From positions 167,467 to 231,466 of the forward strand of contig BDSI01000140.1 in NCBI GenBank assembly GCA_003117195.1: a DNA stretch of 64,000 bases, given 5' to 3'. The position numbers and the translations under genes are program-made. The stretch is from Eudorina sp. 2006-703-Eu-15 (lineage: Eukaryota > Chlorophyta > Chlorophyceae > Chlamydomonadales > Volvocaceae). Below the pieces are notes generated by a model. The model was not told the origin of the DNA and made no database searches. It worked only from the letters and a program-made list of their open reading frames with translations. Of the stretch, positions 34,122 to 64,000 are shown piece after piece (the first letter of the stretch is position 1; each line of letters opens with the position of its first letter).

Positions 34122-34522
34122 CAGGGTGGCTATCTTAAGATATAAATATCTATTCGGCCAAAAAACTTCTGAAATTTTAGATACTTTTGGCCTGCCAAAA
34201 CATGGAGTTTAAGATACTTTGACCCCTCGTGTGAGACATGATATCTTCCCGTTGACATATACTCGGACGAGTGATGGGGTCCCCGATATCTCCCACCCGG
34301 GGTCGGTTCTCGCCGTCTGCAGTCATCTATGGCTAGGTGTTGCACTTATGGGTTCGGTTCGTGGAAGTTCTCCATCAATGTTGCGCCCTGTCCGATACCC
34401 TCTGTAGATACTTCGGGCCGTTTCCAGTTGGAAATATCTCCCCATAGACAGATACTTTCAGCGTTTCGAAGCCAGGTGTATCTCTGGCCGTAGATACTCC
34501 CAAAAATAAGATAGCCACCCTG
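34122..34522. mobile_element. hAT-type MITE, 401 bp, 8-bp TSD ACTCCATC
   Basis: Ends CAGGGTGGCTATCTTA and its complement are inverted repeats. ACTCCATC flanks at 34114-34121 and 34523-34530. Same family as the 232-bp copy at 28946, with about five AGATACT motifs near the ends. No coding capacity. Confidence 0.85.
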
Positions 34523-34897
34523 ACTCCATCCCGAAGGCGCCGTCTCACCTGCATCTCCCCGTAACGCTGCGATGAACCTACGTGGCGTAGGGCATCAAGG
34601 CAGACAGCGAGGTCGGTAGGAGTGAACAGACACACGTACACATACAAGAGGCAATCAAGCAACGAAGGACGGCCATTATCCTAATAAAATATATCGGTAC
34701 TTGCTTCCTGCTGTTGCACTGGAGTCAGCTGCGGGGTTCTGACGTACAGGTTAGTCGCCGCTGCATTCCTGGCGCAGGGCGGGGGCTACAAAATCAATGG
34801 ATCAAGCTGTCAGATGCTCCTGGGACGGCATCAAGTGTGCAACGGACGGGTACGTATTGCTGGGGCAAGCGAGGCTCCGGACGTCGCGCACGCTCAC

Positions 34898-35093
34898 ATC
34901 AGGGTTGTCAGAAACGCAAAGACGCCGCTAGGCCGCCTTCGCATGTTTCCAGGTTCCAGCAGGAGGGAAAGCTCCAGGGAGAGCTCCACGTTGGACAGAT
35001 CCATGCTCCCAGGGGCACTGGCAGCTGGATGGAAGCCACTGCTGCCGCGAATTCAGCAGAACAGGTGCACCGGGACGCCAGATGCCGGCTCAA
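34898..35093 (-). pseudogene. Candidate upstream exon of gene B (counterpart of 24592-24806)
   Basis: The same acceptor (CTTACAG) and donor (GTGAGC) frame a 196-nt block whose second half matches copy A almost base for base (SMDLSNVELSLELSLLLEP). Indels in the first half change the length by 19 nt and put a TGA in the frame that is open in A. So either this exon is dead in B or the first part is not translated this way. Confidence 0.35.
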
Positions 35094-35921
35094 CCTGTAA
35101 GGACATTTTGTATTTGTGGAGCCATGAGCTGAGCGTAAGACTCTGGGTTGCTTCGGGTCACCAAGCCCATGAACGGGCAAGATGAATCAGCCAGCGGAAT
35201 CAATCCTTATGCCGCGCGCCTGTTTTGATCTACAATTGGTAATTAATAACGTGGCACGCAGATCGTGAGATGAGCGGGCATAGGTGCTTCAGTAGTTTCG
35301 TGTGCAGCCATGTTGGAATGGGGCGCGGATTTAAGTGCACATTACACGTCGCTTCTATATTTCAAAAACCTGTGGAATACTTTCAATCAATCATATGCAA
35401 TGCATCAGGTAGACAGTAAATGCATACCACTCGGGAGAGTCCGCAAGGAATAACGCAAAAAACGAAGCCAATAAGAAAAACAACTCAAATACCTTTTATT
35501 GGCGCCGCAGCAGCTATTTTAACCCTGAGTTATCCATTCGAGGCACGTGTACATGTTCAGCCTTACAGTGCGAATCGAATCCGATGGTTATAACATATTA
35601 TATCACGCGTGATTTCCATCTTTGTGGTTCTCTGCCATGTTAAGTCTTAATAACCTTGCGCTGTACGTTTGCCGTACACTGTCCTCGCGGATTTTAATAG
35701 TAGGCAGAGAAACCGTTGGATGTCTTTGTAAGTAAGCAGCATGTTTCAAAGAATACTAAAGTAGTTGCGCTGAATGGCTAATGTAATCATCTTTGTAACC
35801 GTGACAGGGTGCGTGGACCCTGACCGGGCCCAAATAACTCGTACGCAGGCGCCTCATCTACCTCATCTCATCAATTCCTATCTAGCTACCAAGGACTGCA
35901 TGCACACCCATCTCCATCACG
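35094..35921. other. End of duplicated block B and intergenic DNA
   Basis: Similarity to 24.86-25.21 kb fades at about 35435. The rest has no gene signal. Confidence 0.4.
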
Positions 35922-36510
35922 CAGCATATTCACTTGTACAACAAGCCGGAGGATCTCACAGTCGAGGTTCCATATCTTTTCCCCGACGATAAGGGTGCGT
36001 GCGTGGAACATAGAGCACGAAACTTCATTGGGAACACCATCCGTCACTCAGTTTAGTGGTGCCTCGGAGGCCCAAAATAAGCTACCAAAACGGAAGCGGA
36101 TCAGTAGCTTTATAAAGCTACTGATCAAAAAACTCAATCCCCAGGTCAACCCTCAGGTGCTTGACCGCCTTACGCGGTCTCAAGCCAACATGATGATTGA
36201 TAGCTACATGGCGCAAAAACGTGGTCAGAAGTGCAAGCGCCCTGATACTACTTTTAGGCGTGATTCCAGTGGTGACGGCGCGGGGGGGGGTGGAGGTGGT
36301 TCTGGCCACCGCCAGAGTGGGGGGGGCAGCTTTGGGTGGGCGTACGGAGGTGGTTCGGATGGTGGTTCGGATGGTGGGGCGAATGGGGCGAATGCAACGC
36401 CAGGGGTGCACCGCTCATTGATCCCGGTTGCGATGTTGGCCACGGCACAGATTGTCACCAGGCGTTGGGCCGGCGGCCACTCTTCGCCTGTCATGACAAC
36501 TGCTGCTTAA
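35922..36510 (+). pseudogene. Coding-like remnant with probable frameshift, unknown protein
   Basis: After CACGCAG, one plus frame reads LYNKPEDLTVEVPYLFPDDK and GACVEHRARNFIGNTIRHS and then hits TAG near 36055. A neighbouring frame continues with NKLPKRKRISSFIKLLIKKL, VNPQVLDRLTRSQANMMIDS and a Gly-rich tail, ending at TAA 36510. Both parts are non-repetitive and protein-like, so a single frameshift in one ancestral ORF is the simplest reading. The Lys-rich part could bind nucleic acid. Family unknown; transposon origin possible. Confidence 0.35.
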
Positions 36511-37809
36511 AGGTCAGGTACCGTGTGCGTTGGCTGGCCACCACATACACGCTGCCTTGACCCTGTGGCCACCGTTATGCTTTACTAGGGTTGCTGATTG
36601 CTTGTTGCACGCACGTGTTCGTCTTCATTGCGCCATCCTGCGCCATATTTTCTCGAGGATACTTATGCGGACCATATTGCGCCATTCCTTGAGCCAACGC
36701 TAGCTCATACTGCGGACTTTACAACTTTACTCTTTTGCTGCATCGCATTATTTACAGCGTGTCCCATCTCGGATACTACATATTATCCCCTGGGACACCA
36801 AATTTGTTCCCTGTAATTCAACTGCCTCTTCCTTTACTATTTGGCCCTGCAACGCGAGACGTGGAGAGTGCGGGGACGTGGTGCGGCAGTACCACGACCC
36901 GCACGACCACCGTTCCATTATCTTAATGGCATGCGATACTGAGTGGATGAACGGGGGCTGGACATTTAAAAGCGAGCATGATCACACTTAACTCCTGAAG
37001 AAAGCAAGACGCGCGACTCCACCCACGAGCGAGTGCAGCAGTTACCTGAGCGTGAACAAACGGCGGGCTTGGTACATACATACGTACCAGCGGTAGTGTG
37101 TGTAGCAGTAATCGATGCACCTATCTGTATACCCTAATCATACTACAAAGCAAGCGGCATGCAAGCTCCTGGACCGATCGAGGGCGTGCAGACGGCGCCA
37201 GGCGTGCCAGTGGACATTCCGTTGGCCGTTGGACTGAGTAAAACCGCCGCCTGACAGGCTGTCACCAGTAGTGCAGTCACATCTACCCTACAAATAATGT
37301 CGGTATGGGTAAATAAAGTGCATGTGTATTGCAGTGGATGGCCTAGGGTACGTATGCATGGCTGTGAGAGGGCGGGTGTGAGACGCGAGGGTACGTGGGG
37401 ATCAATGTGGGTACATATGTAGCGTGCAGCAGGTGTGCGTGTACGTATGTGCATGTGCAGATGCGAGTGGGTGTAGTACTAGTGTGCTTGAGGCCGGGCT
37501 TAAATACTCAAACAAACAGAAGCTCCCCTGCTGTGCAGCACGCGCATGGGGGGCCGCCGCGTGGGTAGCGCTTACCCCTCACCAGCAGGACAGTCTAGCT
37601 ATTAGGTGGGCCGTGCAAGCAGATGGATGGCTTTGTGGTCAGTCTAGACAATGGGTCAGCCGTTCGCAGGGGATGCAGTTCTGTGACGACCTGGGTGTAC
37701 TTTGTAGACACGCGAGTTACGAAAGCAAGCAATGTACATATGCGGCGACATGTATGCATGCCAACGTCGGTCGTGCTCGCTCCACGACAACGCTTGACCT
37801 AACCCCCCA

Positions 37810-37840
37810 GACCGCCGGGTCAGCAGCCAGCCCGGCGGTC
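37810..37840. repeat. GC-rich hairpin, 10-bp stem
   Basis: GACCGCCGGG and CCCGGCGGTC separated by 11 nt. There is no T-run after it, so a terminator is not claimed. Confidence 0.6.
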
Positions 37841-39004
37841 GCTTCAACGACACAAATCCCGATCAACTTGGGGTTGCATGACGGATGCAAACAGCAGAGA
37901 AGCACGCTAGGGATGCAAATAGCAGAGAAGCACGCTAGGACTAAAAAGGTACAGCGGCGAGTGGCAGTAGTGGGAACGAGAGCCTGACAAGAACAAGGCT
38001 TCTGCTGTAACTGCTGCTGTAGCATATGTAGCAATCCAGGCTTAAAAACTGGGCCTATACATATTTATGCGCGTACATTAGGGCATGTATGCCCTAATAT
38101 ATAAGGCATAACGAAAGGCAGCGAGCCTCACCGCCCCTGCCCTACCTGCCCCCAAGCTAGGGTTAGCCCTCTAATGACGATATCAGTATTGACAATAATT
38201 ATTAATGTAAATTTAATAATTATTTAAGTGCCCAGGTACATGTAAGGGGCTTAAGGGGCTAGGCATCTATGCATGCTGGGTGAAGGCAGCCCGATGCAGT
38301 AGTAGTAGTGTCGACAGCAGCAGTGGACCCCGCCGTTGCATCGCAGCTTGGTTGTATGTCCGTACAACTCCTTGATAATGCACTGTATGTCCAAATTTCG
38401 CATGGCGTCGCATCATTGCTTGGCATGCAGGCAGATCGATCGGTCCTATCTATTTCGTTCTACCGACCTGACTGCAGCACTTTGATTGCCGATTACGTAC
38501 GAGTCAATCAGCAAGATATATAAACGACAAATAAAGGAGTAATCATCGCATGGCCATCCATCCGCCCCGGCCTTCGCGCGGCCTCATCATAAATAAGGGT
38601 TTCGGTGCCATTATTCATGCCCGCAATCAAACTACACAAACCCTTGACACATACCGCAGACTTGTATGAAAAACCTGCATGATGAACCTTCAGATATGAA
38701 CGTGGCCCCTGCCCATTACATCATAATAATTCACGCACATGCGTTCGCGCAATCTTGTCGAGGGCTGTTTGTCACCGACGTAGCGAACAAGCTGAAGCTC
38801 TGTGCGGTACCCAGCCACGCAGTATTCCGATCCAAGTGATACGTTTGTCACGGAGGGTGCACCTGCATCCATGTATGTGCACACACCGACACCAACCCCC
38901 CTGCACTCTGCGCTGAGCACCTGACGAACCTGACGCAAAAACATGCCTGCGTGTGATGATGACTTCACGCACTTGCCTTTCTTCATATTATTCGGTGTGT
39001 GCAT

Positions 39005-39030
39005 CGATCGAAGGATCGATCCTTCGATCG
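39005..39030. repeat. 26-bp perfect palindrome
   Basis: CGATCGAAGGATC followed immediately by its reverse complement, built from overlapping CGATCG and GGATCGATCC motifs. Confidence 0.85.
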
Positions 39031-39151
39031 TGCGTGTATGTCAGACAGACAAATTGACCACGCACGCAGGAGCACTTGTAGCTACGGTAGTAGCATCCAA
39101 GCTTTGGACAAAAGCTGACAGACGCGAGCGACGACAGCACGCACTGCATTC

Positions 39152-39860
39152 ATCATGACGACATGAATGAATGAACGCTGCAGCGGACGACCCCAACAGG
39201 CAAGGGATCACCGGTGTATACAAGGGCGGGCAAGCCCCAGCAGGCCCCACCGACAAGGCGGCAAGCAAGACACCTCCACACCTACCTCAACGCCGGTAGT
39301 AAAAACGCAGAGGCCCATAACCCTACCCAGACAGCCTAGACAGCCACCTACGCAAGCAGAGACGCACAGCGGGGCAACACCACCAAAGGGACAGGCACGA
39401 CAATGGGCGGAATCCCCAGCAGAAATGGATAAAGCAAGCCAAGAACGGGGGAGGTCGCCCACACAGGCACCCCATTACGCAGCTACCACCAACCCTGGAG
39501 CACCCAGCACCGCACCCTCTTGAGATCTTGGAAGACCCACTCCTGGCTCGTGACAGTGCCCAGCAGCGACCGCAAGTGGAGCAACCCTCACGCACCCAGC
39601 GATCACCGTGACCAATCCAAAAAGGCTAGCTAACGGAAGTCCGCGCGGCCCCCTACAGCAGCTGAGGGCAGGCCAGGTCCCCGAATCGGGCCATGGGTAG
39701 GTGAACCCGTAGTAAAAACAAAGTACGCCCGTGCGTCAGCCCTCGAAGCAGGCCCTGCACACCGCAGGACTCCCCCATGTTACTCTCAAAAAAATGGTGG
39801 AATGGCCCCATCGTAGGTCCACCCACGTAACCCACGTCGCGGGAGGCCCAACTGAGCAAA
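39152..39860 (-). mobile_element. 3' fragment of a LINE-like retrotransposon
   Basis: On minus, a short coding-like end (GYVGGPTMGPFHHFFESNMG, then ARFGDLACPQLL) is followed by a region similar to 41680-41860 in opposite orientation. Both copies share TTGCCCCGCTGTGCG, GGCGTTGAGG, GTGGGGCCTGCTG and a (CATT)n tail. Shared 3' ends with short tandem tails point to 5'-truncated non-LTR insertions. Family not named. Confidence 0.4.
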
Positions 39861-41159
39861 TCAACGAAGGCGCCCGCCCCCAGCTAGAATAGCTAGAAGT
39901 CAGCGATCGCGCGCCGCTCCCCCTGCGCTGCTGCTGAATCCTGCCCCGGCGACACAGCCCGACCCTGGCGGGGCGCTGTCCGCCGCAGACGACATGCGGA
40001 CGGATGGACTGAATGCATCTCTGCACCGCCGACCTACCTGTGCGTGGCCGTACGCGCATGTCGGCACGCGCAAGGAAGGTCGGCGCTGACGTACGACGTG
40101 TGTATGCAAGGAACGAATGTATACATGCATGCATGGGTCGGTGCATTCGAGCAACTAACGAACCTTTGAAATCGACAAGCAACGCACTGCTTCGTTCTTT
40201 AGATGGATTGCATTTTATACGCTGCGCGCGGATGCTGTTACTAATAAGCAAGCGACACATGTAGTGAACAGCCTTGCAACTGCTGACAGATAGATAGATC
40301 ACCGCACCATTCGCACCCTGTTTGTGTAACTGCTGTATGTCCCGACCCTACAAGAATAATACAACACGCAGCAACATGCATAGGAGACCCCGATCGTTCA
40401 CCATGCAGCCACCCCGACACCAAGCAAAACCCACAAAATCGTAGCGTTCACCTCGACACAAAAAACGGCGCGCGTTAGCGACTGTACCTCTGCGACCGTG
40501 CTATCAACATTCACATGTACGGCAAGCTATAGACGCCATGTGATACGTACAAAGGTACGCGTATGTAGGGTGTCCCATCCATGCACCCATCCACGCATCC
40601 ATGCACGCATACATACTACGCGACATGCTATTCTACGTCGGAAGCATTCACACACGCATGCATATATCGCTTGCAGGGAAACATTATTCAGCAGAGTGGC
40701 TCGCACATGTACGCACGCACTCTCGAAATCTTCACAATGCATTGTTGACCGCAACCGTCGGTCGCTATCTATGTATATGCCCCCCCCCGCCGTCTCCTGC
40801 TACACAACCACGCACTATTGTGTTTCGAGACAAGACCAACATTGTGCCTAACAATTCACGCATTCATCACAGCGCTCGCTTCGTTCCATGCTGCTCGCTG
40901 GTCCATGCTGGTCGACGCACGCACAACATTGATCTACACACATTAAAGAATTGTTCCTCGCTCATCATTAAGGGCTCGTTTGTTGAAAATCTCGGTGCTC
41001 ATCACATTAGAGAAGGCGACAGCTAGCTCTCGATCGACACCTCCCCCAAATAGTCCAACCATGCACGAATAGCCAGCGAGGCATTGTTAGTTGTCGTCGG
41101 TTGAATGTGCGTGGGACGCGCGCACGCGCGCGTCAACATGGATAGATGCATGCAATCGA
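39861..41159. other. Intergenic 3' flank of the beta-helix receptor gene
   Basis: Rich in CATACATA/ACGCA-type short repeats. No gene seen. No TGTAA signal was found within a few hundred bases 3' of the stop on the minus strand. Confidence 0.4.
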
Positions 41160-60677
<19,518 letters not shown>

Positions 60678-62527
60678 GATAAAGATACAAACAGGCTTGA
60701 GATCTTTCGATAATGCAATCAGCGCATCATTTCCGTCCGTGATAATGGCCGTTTACGGATCAAGCATTGAGCGGCAGACATCAGAACGGTGCAAGAGTTG
60801 TCGACCCATCTGGCAGTCGATAAAAAAATATATTTGTCGTGGCAAATTTGGACTTTTCGCAAGGTACGGCAACAGGTCAACGGGCTTGCGGAACACGCTT
60901 GCTTGCTTGCTTCACATTCGTGCTACGATTCGCACATGGTATTAAGTGTGTGGTTATTCTTTTGCCGGGCCCTGATGGCCTGGCAGCTGCAGCATTGCTG
61001 ACGATGCCCACAGCACCACGGTCGCCTGGAGTGACTGTGCCTCCTAGCCCGGAACCACGCGAACTGAACATTCGCTTTGGTAAAATGAAGGCAGTAACTA
61101 CCCATTTTAAACACTAGCGTGTAAGATACGCACGTTCGCCTAAGAGATAGCCTTTCCGTGCCATTTGTCAGCGTCGGACCCTACCTCCGACGTTGCCGGT
61201 CACGTGCTTTGGTCGCAAAGCTCACTATCAACAAATTCGTGGTACAATTATCGTGTTGAGTACGTAATATGCCTTCTCGCCCCGGGCGAGCTGCACTTCC
61301 CAGAAGCTTGACTGCATGCGTGAAGTTTCTTCCTCTTGGCAAGGAGAGCTCCTTGGTCTCTTACGATGTGTCCACCGGACTGTGCTTGGGATGCACCGGG
61401 TGTCATGACGGTCCAGCGATGGATAGCATAAACGGCGGCATACCGTAAGCAAATGCAAGCGGCTCTCTAGGCAGCCCCGTGCGCACCACAGCGCTGCGGG
61501 AAATCGAATGAGGAGTGGCCAAGAGAATTCCATCATGTCGTTCGTGTCGTGCGCTGTTGCATGGGCCTCCCCGCCGTTTCACGCCCTCTCGCCATCAGCC
61601 GGCGCTGTGAAGACGCGAGCCGCAGACCAGTGCTTGCGCAGTGTCACGCCAAACCACATCACATCTCATCACACCACCAGGGACCACCTCGTAACCAGTT
61701 CCACTCCTTCATCCGTGCCTTCGTACCAGGCTCGCCCGCGCTACCTGCAGTCTTGCGACTCCCCCAGGGCATAACGACAGCAGTGACTGTGCAGCATGGC
61801 CACCCGCGAAACGAACGGTGCACATTAGGAGAAACTAATTGCTACAGCAGGAAACAGAAACTTAGCCCTTGGCCCTCCCGCGGCGAGGGACAGGGCGGCG
61901 CAGGGCAGCGAGTGGCGGAGCGGGACAGGACGGGGCGGCACTCAGCAGCAGGCTCAGGAGGCCCCGAACGGAGGAACGGAGGGGGGTCATGCCCAAACAC
62001 CGCACCCTGCAGGGCGCCGCCGGGTCCGTTGCATACCGCATATCAAGCACACTGTCCTGCATGCCGACGACCACACCACGTTGCAAGGAACGTGAAGAAC
62101 TTGGGGGTCTGGGGTGATCAACCCTCCTCGGCGACACCGTTTGCGGGGTGGACATGGAGGCAGCAGTGAAACGGCAAGAGGAACGGCAAGAGGAACGGCA
62201 AGAGGAACGGCAAGGGGGCCTACCAGCAGACCCGGCGTGGGCGAGGAGGCGGCACCGAGATGAGCTGCCTGGGTGGGGCTGCGGTTCGTCGGTTCCTCTG
62301 GTTCGGGAGCGTGGGCAGTTCCCAGTGCGCATGCCGCTTGCGCAACCACGAGGGAGTCGGTCCCCTCGCTCCGGATTGGGTTTTCTGGGGAGCGGGCGTT
62401 GGGGAGCGGGCGTTTTCTGGGGAGCGGCCCTTGGCCCTAATGCAACCGCCGTATGCGTGGAGAGCAAGCTGATGACGCCGCAGAGCGGTAGTGGCAGCGC
62501 GGCCGCGGGAGCCGCGGGAGCCGGTCA
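60678..62527. other. Intergenic between the receptor 5' end and the acyltransferase 3' end
   Basis: The two minus-strand genes are separated by about 1.85 kb. The left part (60678-61500) is AT-moderate and should hold the receptor promoter, but no unambiguous TATA or motif can be named. GC rises from 61860. (CGGCAAGAGGAA)n occurs at 62169-62212. Local ORFs on both strands look fortuitous. Confidence 0.4.
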
Positions 62528-63700
62528 CTACCCCTGCCGCCGAGCCCCTGCCGCCGCCTCCGACAGCCTCCTCAACTCCTCCAGCACCAACAGCACAGCC
62601 ACCTTGACGCAGTCCACCAGCCGGGCCGCCACCATGAACGCCGCCGCACCCGCCACGCTTGCCCAACCCCAAGCCACCCACAGCAAGTGACCGAGCTTCG
62701 CGACCGGCCCCGCGCCCGCCGCGGGGCGCCGATTGCGGGGCCGCGCCCGCCAGCCACCCGCGCGTCGCGCGCGCGCCAGCGCGCGCAGAAGCGCCATGCT
62801 GCCCCGCAGGCGAATGTCGTACACTGACAGTTGCCGTTCGTACAGGGGGTCGCGCTGCGGGTCAGCGAGCAGGCCGGGGTCATACCACTGGCAACAGGCG
62901 GTCTGTCCACAGGCAAGCGGTAGGGGCGAATGCGGAGTGTCTACCGCCCGATCTTCCCACCACGGCCGGTAAACGTACGGTCGAGTGACGTCACCGCCTG
63001 TAATGACAATATGACATCACCGCGCGCCAGAATGCAACGGCATGCACGACGACGCTGGTTCGCTGCACGCCACGTACATGCGGCGGCCCAGACGTCGTGA
63101 CCCGTGTCGGTGGTGGTGGTGGTGGCGGCGGTGGCGGTGGCGGTGGCGACATGGGCAGGCCCAGCTCCACGGCCACCCTGCCCCGGCTGGGGATGCTGAA
63201 GTGCTGAGGCAGGCAGCGCTGGGTACCTGCGGCGTAGGGAGGGCGCGGATGGAGGTGTGGACGTCAGAGGGCGCTGCCCTAGGACAGTCGGGCTGAGCCA
63301 CTTCGCCCCAGCCCCATCCGCCTTGATTCGTCAGGCGTGGAAATCCCAAGCCCGTATGCGTGCGCCCTCGTGTAGTAAAACAGCTGAGCGGTTTTCCGTA
63401 CCTCGATGCCGCACCTGGCGCGCTGCAGCTTGGTCGCTTGAACCCTTTCCCTCACCCTCCCCTTTCCCACCAATGGCCTAAATGGCCTCGGCATCTCACC
63501 GGAGATGTAGGCGGGCACTACCGGGCAGCCGAGGCCCGCAGCCAGCGCCGCCACGCTGAGCCGCCAGGGCCGCAGACTGCCCTCGCGACCTCCCACACCT
63601 CGCTCGGGGAACAGGACCAGCGCGCGCCGTGGGCTTCTGCTGGACACGGCGCCTCCGTTCTGGGAGGGCCGCGGGCTGCTGGCGTCTGGCGGGCTATGAG
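62528..63700 (-). CDS. PlsC/AGPAT-like acyltransferase, C-terminal three exons (5' partial)
   Basis: Exons: about 63700-63500 (5' end unseen), 63226-63078, 62887-62528; stop TAG 62530-62528. Phases agree (1, then 0). The joined protein reads ALVLFPERGVGGREGSLRPW, then GCPVVPAYISGTQRCLPQHF and RGRVAVELGLPM. This matches motifs III and IV of lysophosphatidic acid/glycerolipid acyltransferases (FPEGTR...G.L.PF..G, PVVPV.I.GT..LP). The usual EGTR is ERGV, a notable divergence. The HxxxxD catalytic motif would lie upstream, outside what I can read. A proline run and an Arg-rich stretch lead to a hydrophobic C-terminal segment (WVAWGWASVAGAAAFMVAAR). Predicted to act on lysophospholipid at a membrane; exact substrate unknown. 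Confidence 0.6.
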
Positions 63701-63708
63701 CTGCTGGG

Positions 63709-64000
63709 GCAGGGGCAGGGCAGGGGCAGGGGCAGGGGCAGGGGCAGGGGCAGGGGCAGGGGCAGGGGCAGGGGCAGGGGGGCAGGGGCAGGGGCAGGGG
63801 CAGGGGCAGGGGCAGGGCAGGGGCAGGGGCAGGGGCAGGGCAGGGCAGGGGCAGGGGCAGGGGCAGGGGCAGGGGCAGGGGCAGGGGCAGGGCAGGGGCA
63901 GGGGCAGGGGCAGGGGCAGGGGCAGGGGCAGGGCAGGGGCAGGGGCAGGGCAGGGGCAGGGGCAGGGGCAGGGGCAGGGGCAGGGGCAGGGGCAGGGGCA
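63709..64000. repeat. (GGGGCA)n satellite running off the window
   Basis: About 48 hexamer units with scattered GGGCA pentamers that shift phase. It lies directly upstream of the visible acyltransferase exons and may be intron or a Pro-Ala linker; indels make translation through it uncertain. Confidence 0.9.

Larger units (their letters stand above)
36511..39151. other. Intergenic; no supported gene
   Basis: Short ORFs only. A 28-bp unit starting GGATGCAAA is tandemly duplicated at 37883-37938. The 38090-38230 stretch is AT-rich. Confidence 0.4.

Noticed and set aside
37424..37987. 187-codon plus-strand ORF
   Set aside because: No family resemblance, contains a GT-rich start and a 28-bp tandem repeat, and no neighbouring exons.
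62148..62690. 180-codon plus-strand ORF with RQEERQEER repeats
   Set aside because: Begins in a tandem repeat and overlaps the well-supported last acyltransferase exon on the minus strand.

Overview
The window looks like nuclear DNA of a volvocine green alga, probably a multicellular one close to Volvox or Gonium. The evidence is GC-rich Ala/Gly/Pro homopolymer coding, SPPPP-type hydroxyproline-rich exons, many GT-AG introns of 0.1-1.9 kb, dense micro- and minisatellites, and a varied population of DNA transposons and non-LTR retrotransposons. No organelle or bacterial signature was seen. All gene models were built by eye from splice signals, reading phase and family resemblance. Nothing was searched or aligned by machine.

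Layout. 1-139: C-terminal scrap of a plus-strand gene. 1650-5233: GC-rich region with a long plus-strand ORF ending in a CaaX-like tetrapeptide (CVVM), overlapped at its start by a protein-like minus-strand ORF; the two compete. 5.2-13.5 kb: gene-poor DNA full of simple repeats. 13.6-15.4 kb, 22.5-23.3 kb and 27.7-28.7 kb: three minus-strand proline-rich exons (C, A and B), all entered in phase 1. Exons A and B lie in a direct segmental duplication, about 22.5-25.2 kb and 27.7-35.4 kb. Copy B was later enlarged by a 4.3 kb CACTA transposon (TSD TAG) and two hAT-type MITEs (8-bp TSDs). 20.5-22.3 kb: a decayed minus-strand LINE with RNase H, CCHC and endonuclease-like remains, interrupted by a 684-bp Harbinger-type MITE (TSD TTA). 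36.5-41.1 kb: mostly intergenic, with a LINE 3' fragment.

The best-supported gene runs from 60677 down to 41160 on the minus strand. I could join 13 phase-consistent exons into one 3,251-residue open frame. It has a signal peptide, more than 30 GGA-type Pmp / right-handed beta-helix repeats rich in NNS/NNT sequons, a cysteine-rich GCC2/GCC3-like stalk and about seven hydrophobic helices ending in a basic tail. It reads as a giant cell-surface or extracellular-matrix receptor-like protein. Several transposon remnants sit in its introns.

At the right edge (62528 to about 63700, minus) are the last three exons of a PlsC/AGPAT-like acyltransferase, recognisable by FPE...PVVPAYISGT, partial at its 5' end. 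Upstream of it a (GGGGCA)n array runs to the window end. The protein-coding picture is of secreted or wall proteins (beta-helix receptor, hydroxyproline-rich exons) plus one lipid enzyme, in a transposon-rich background.
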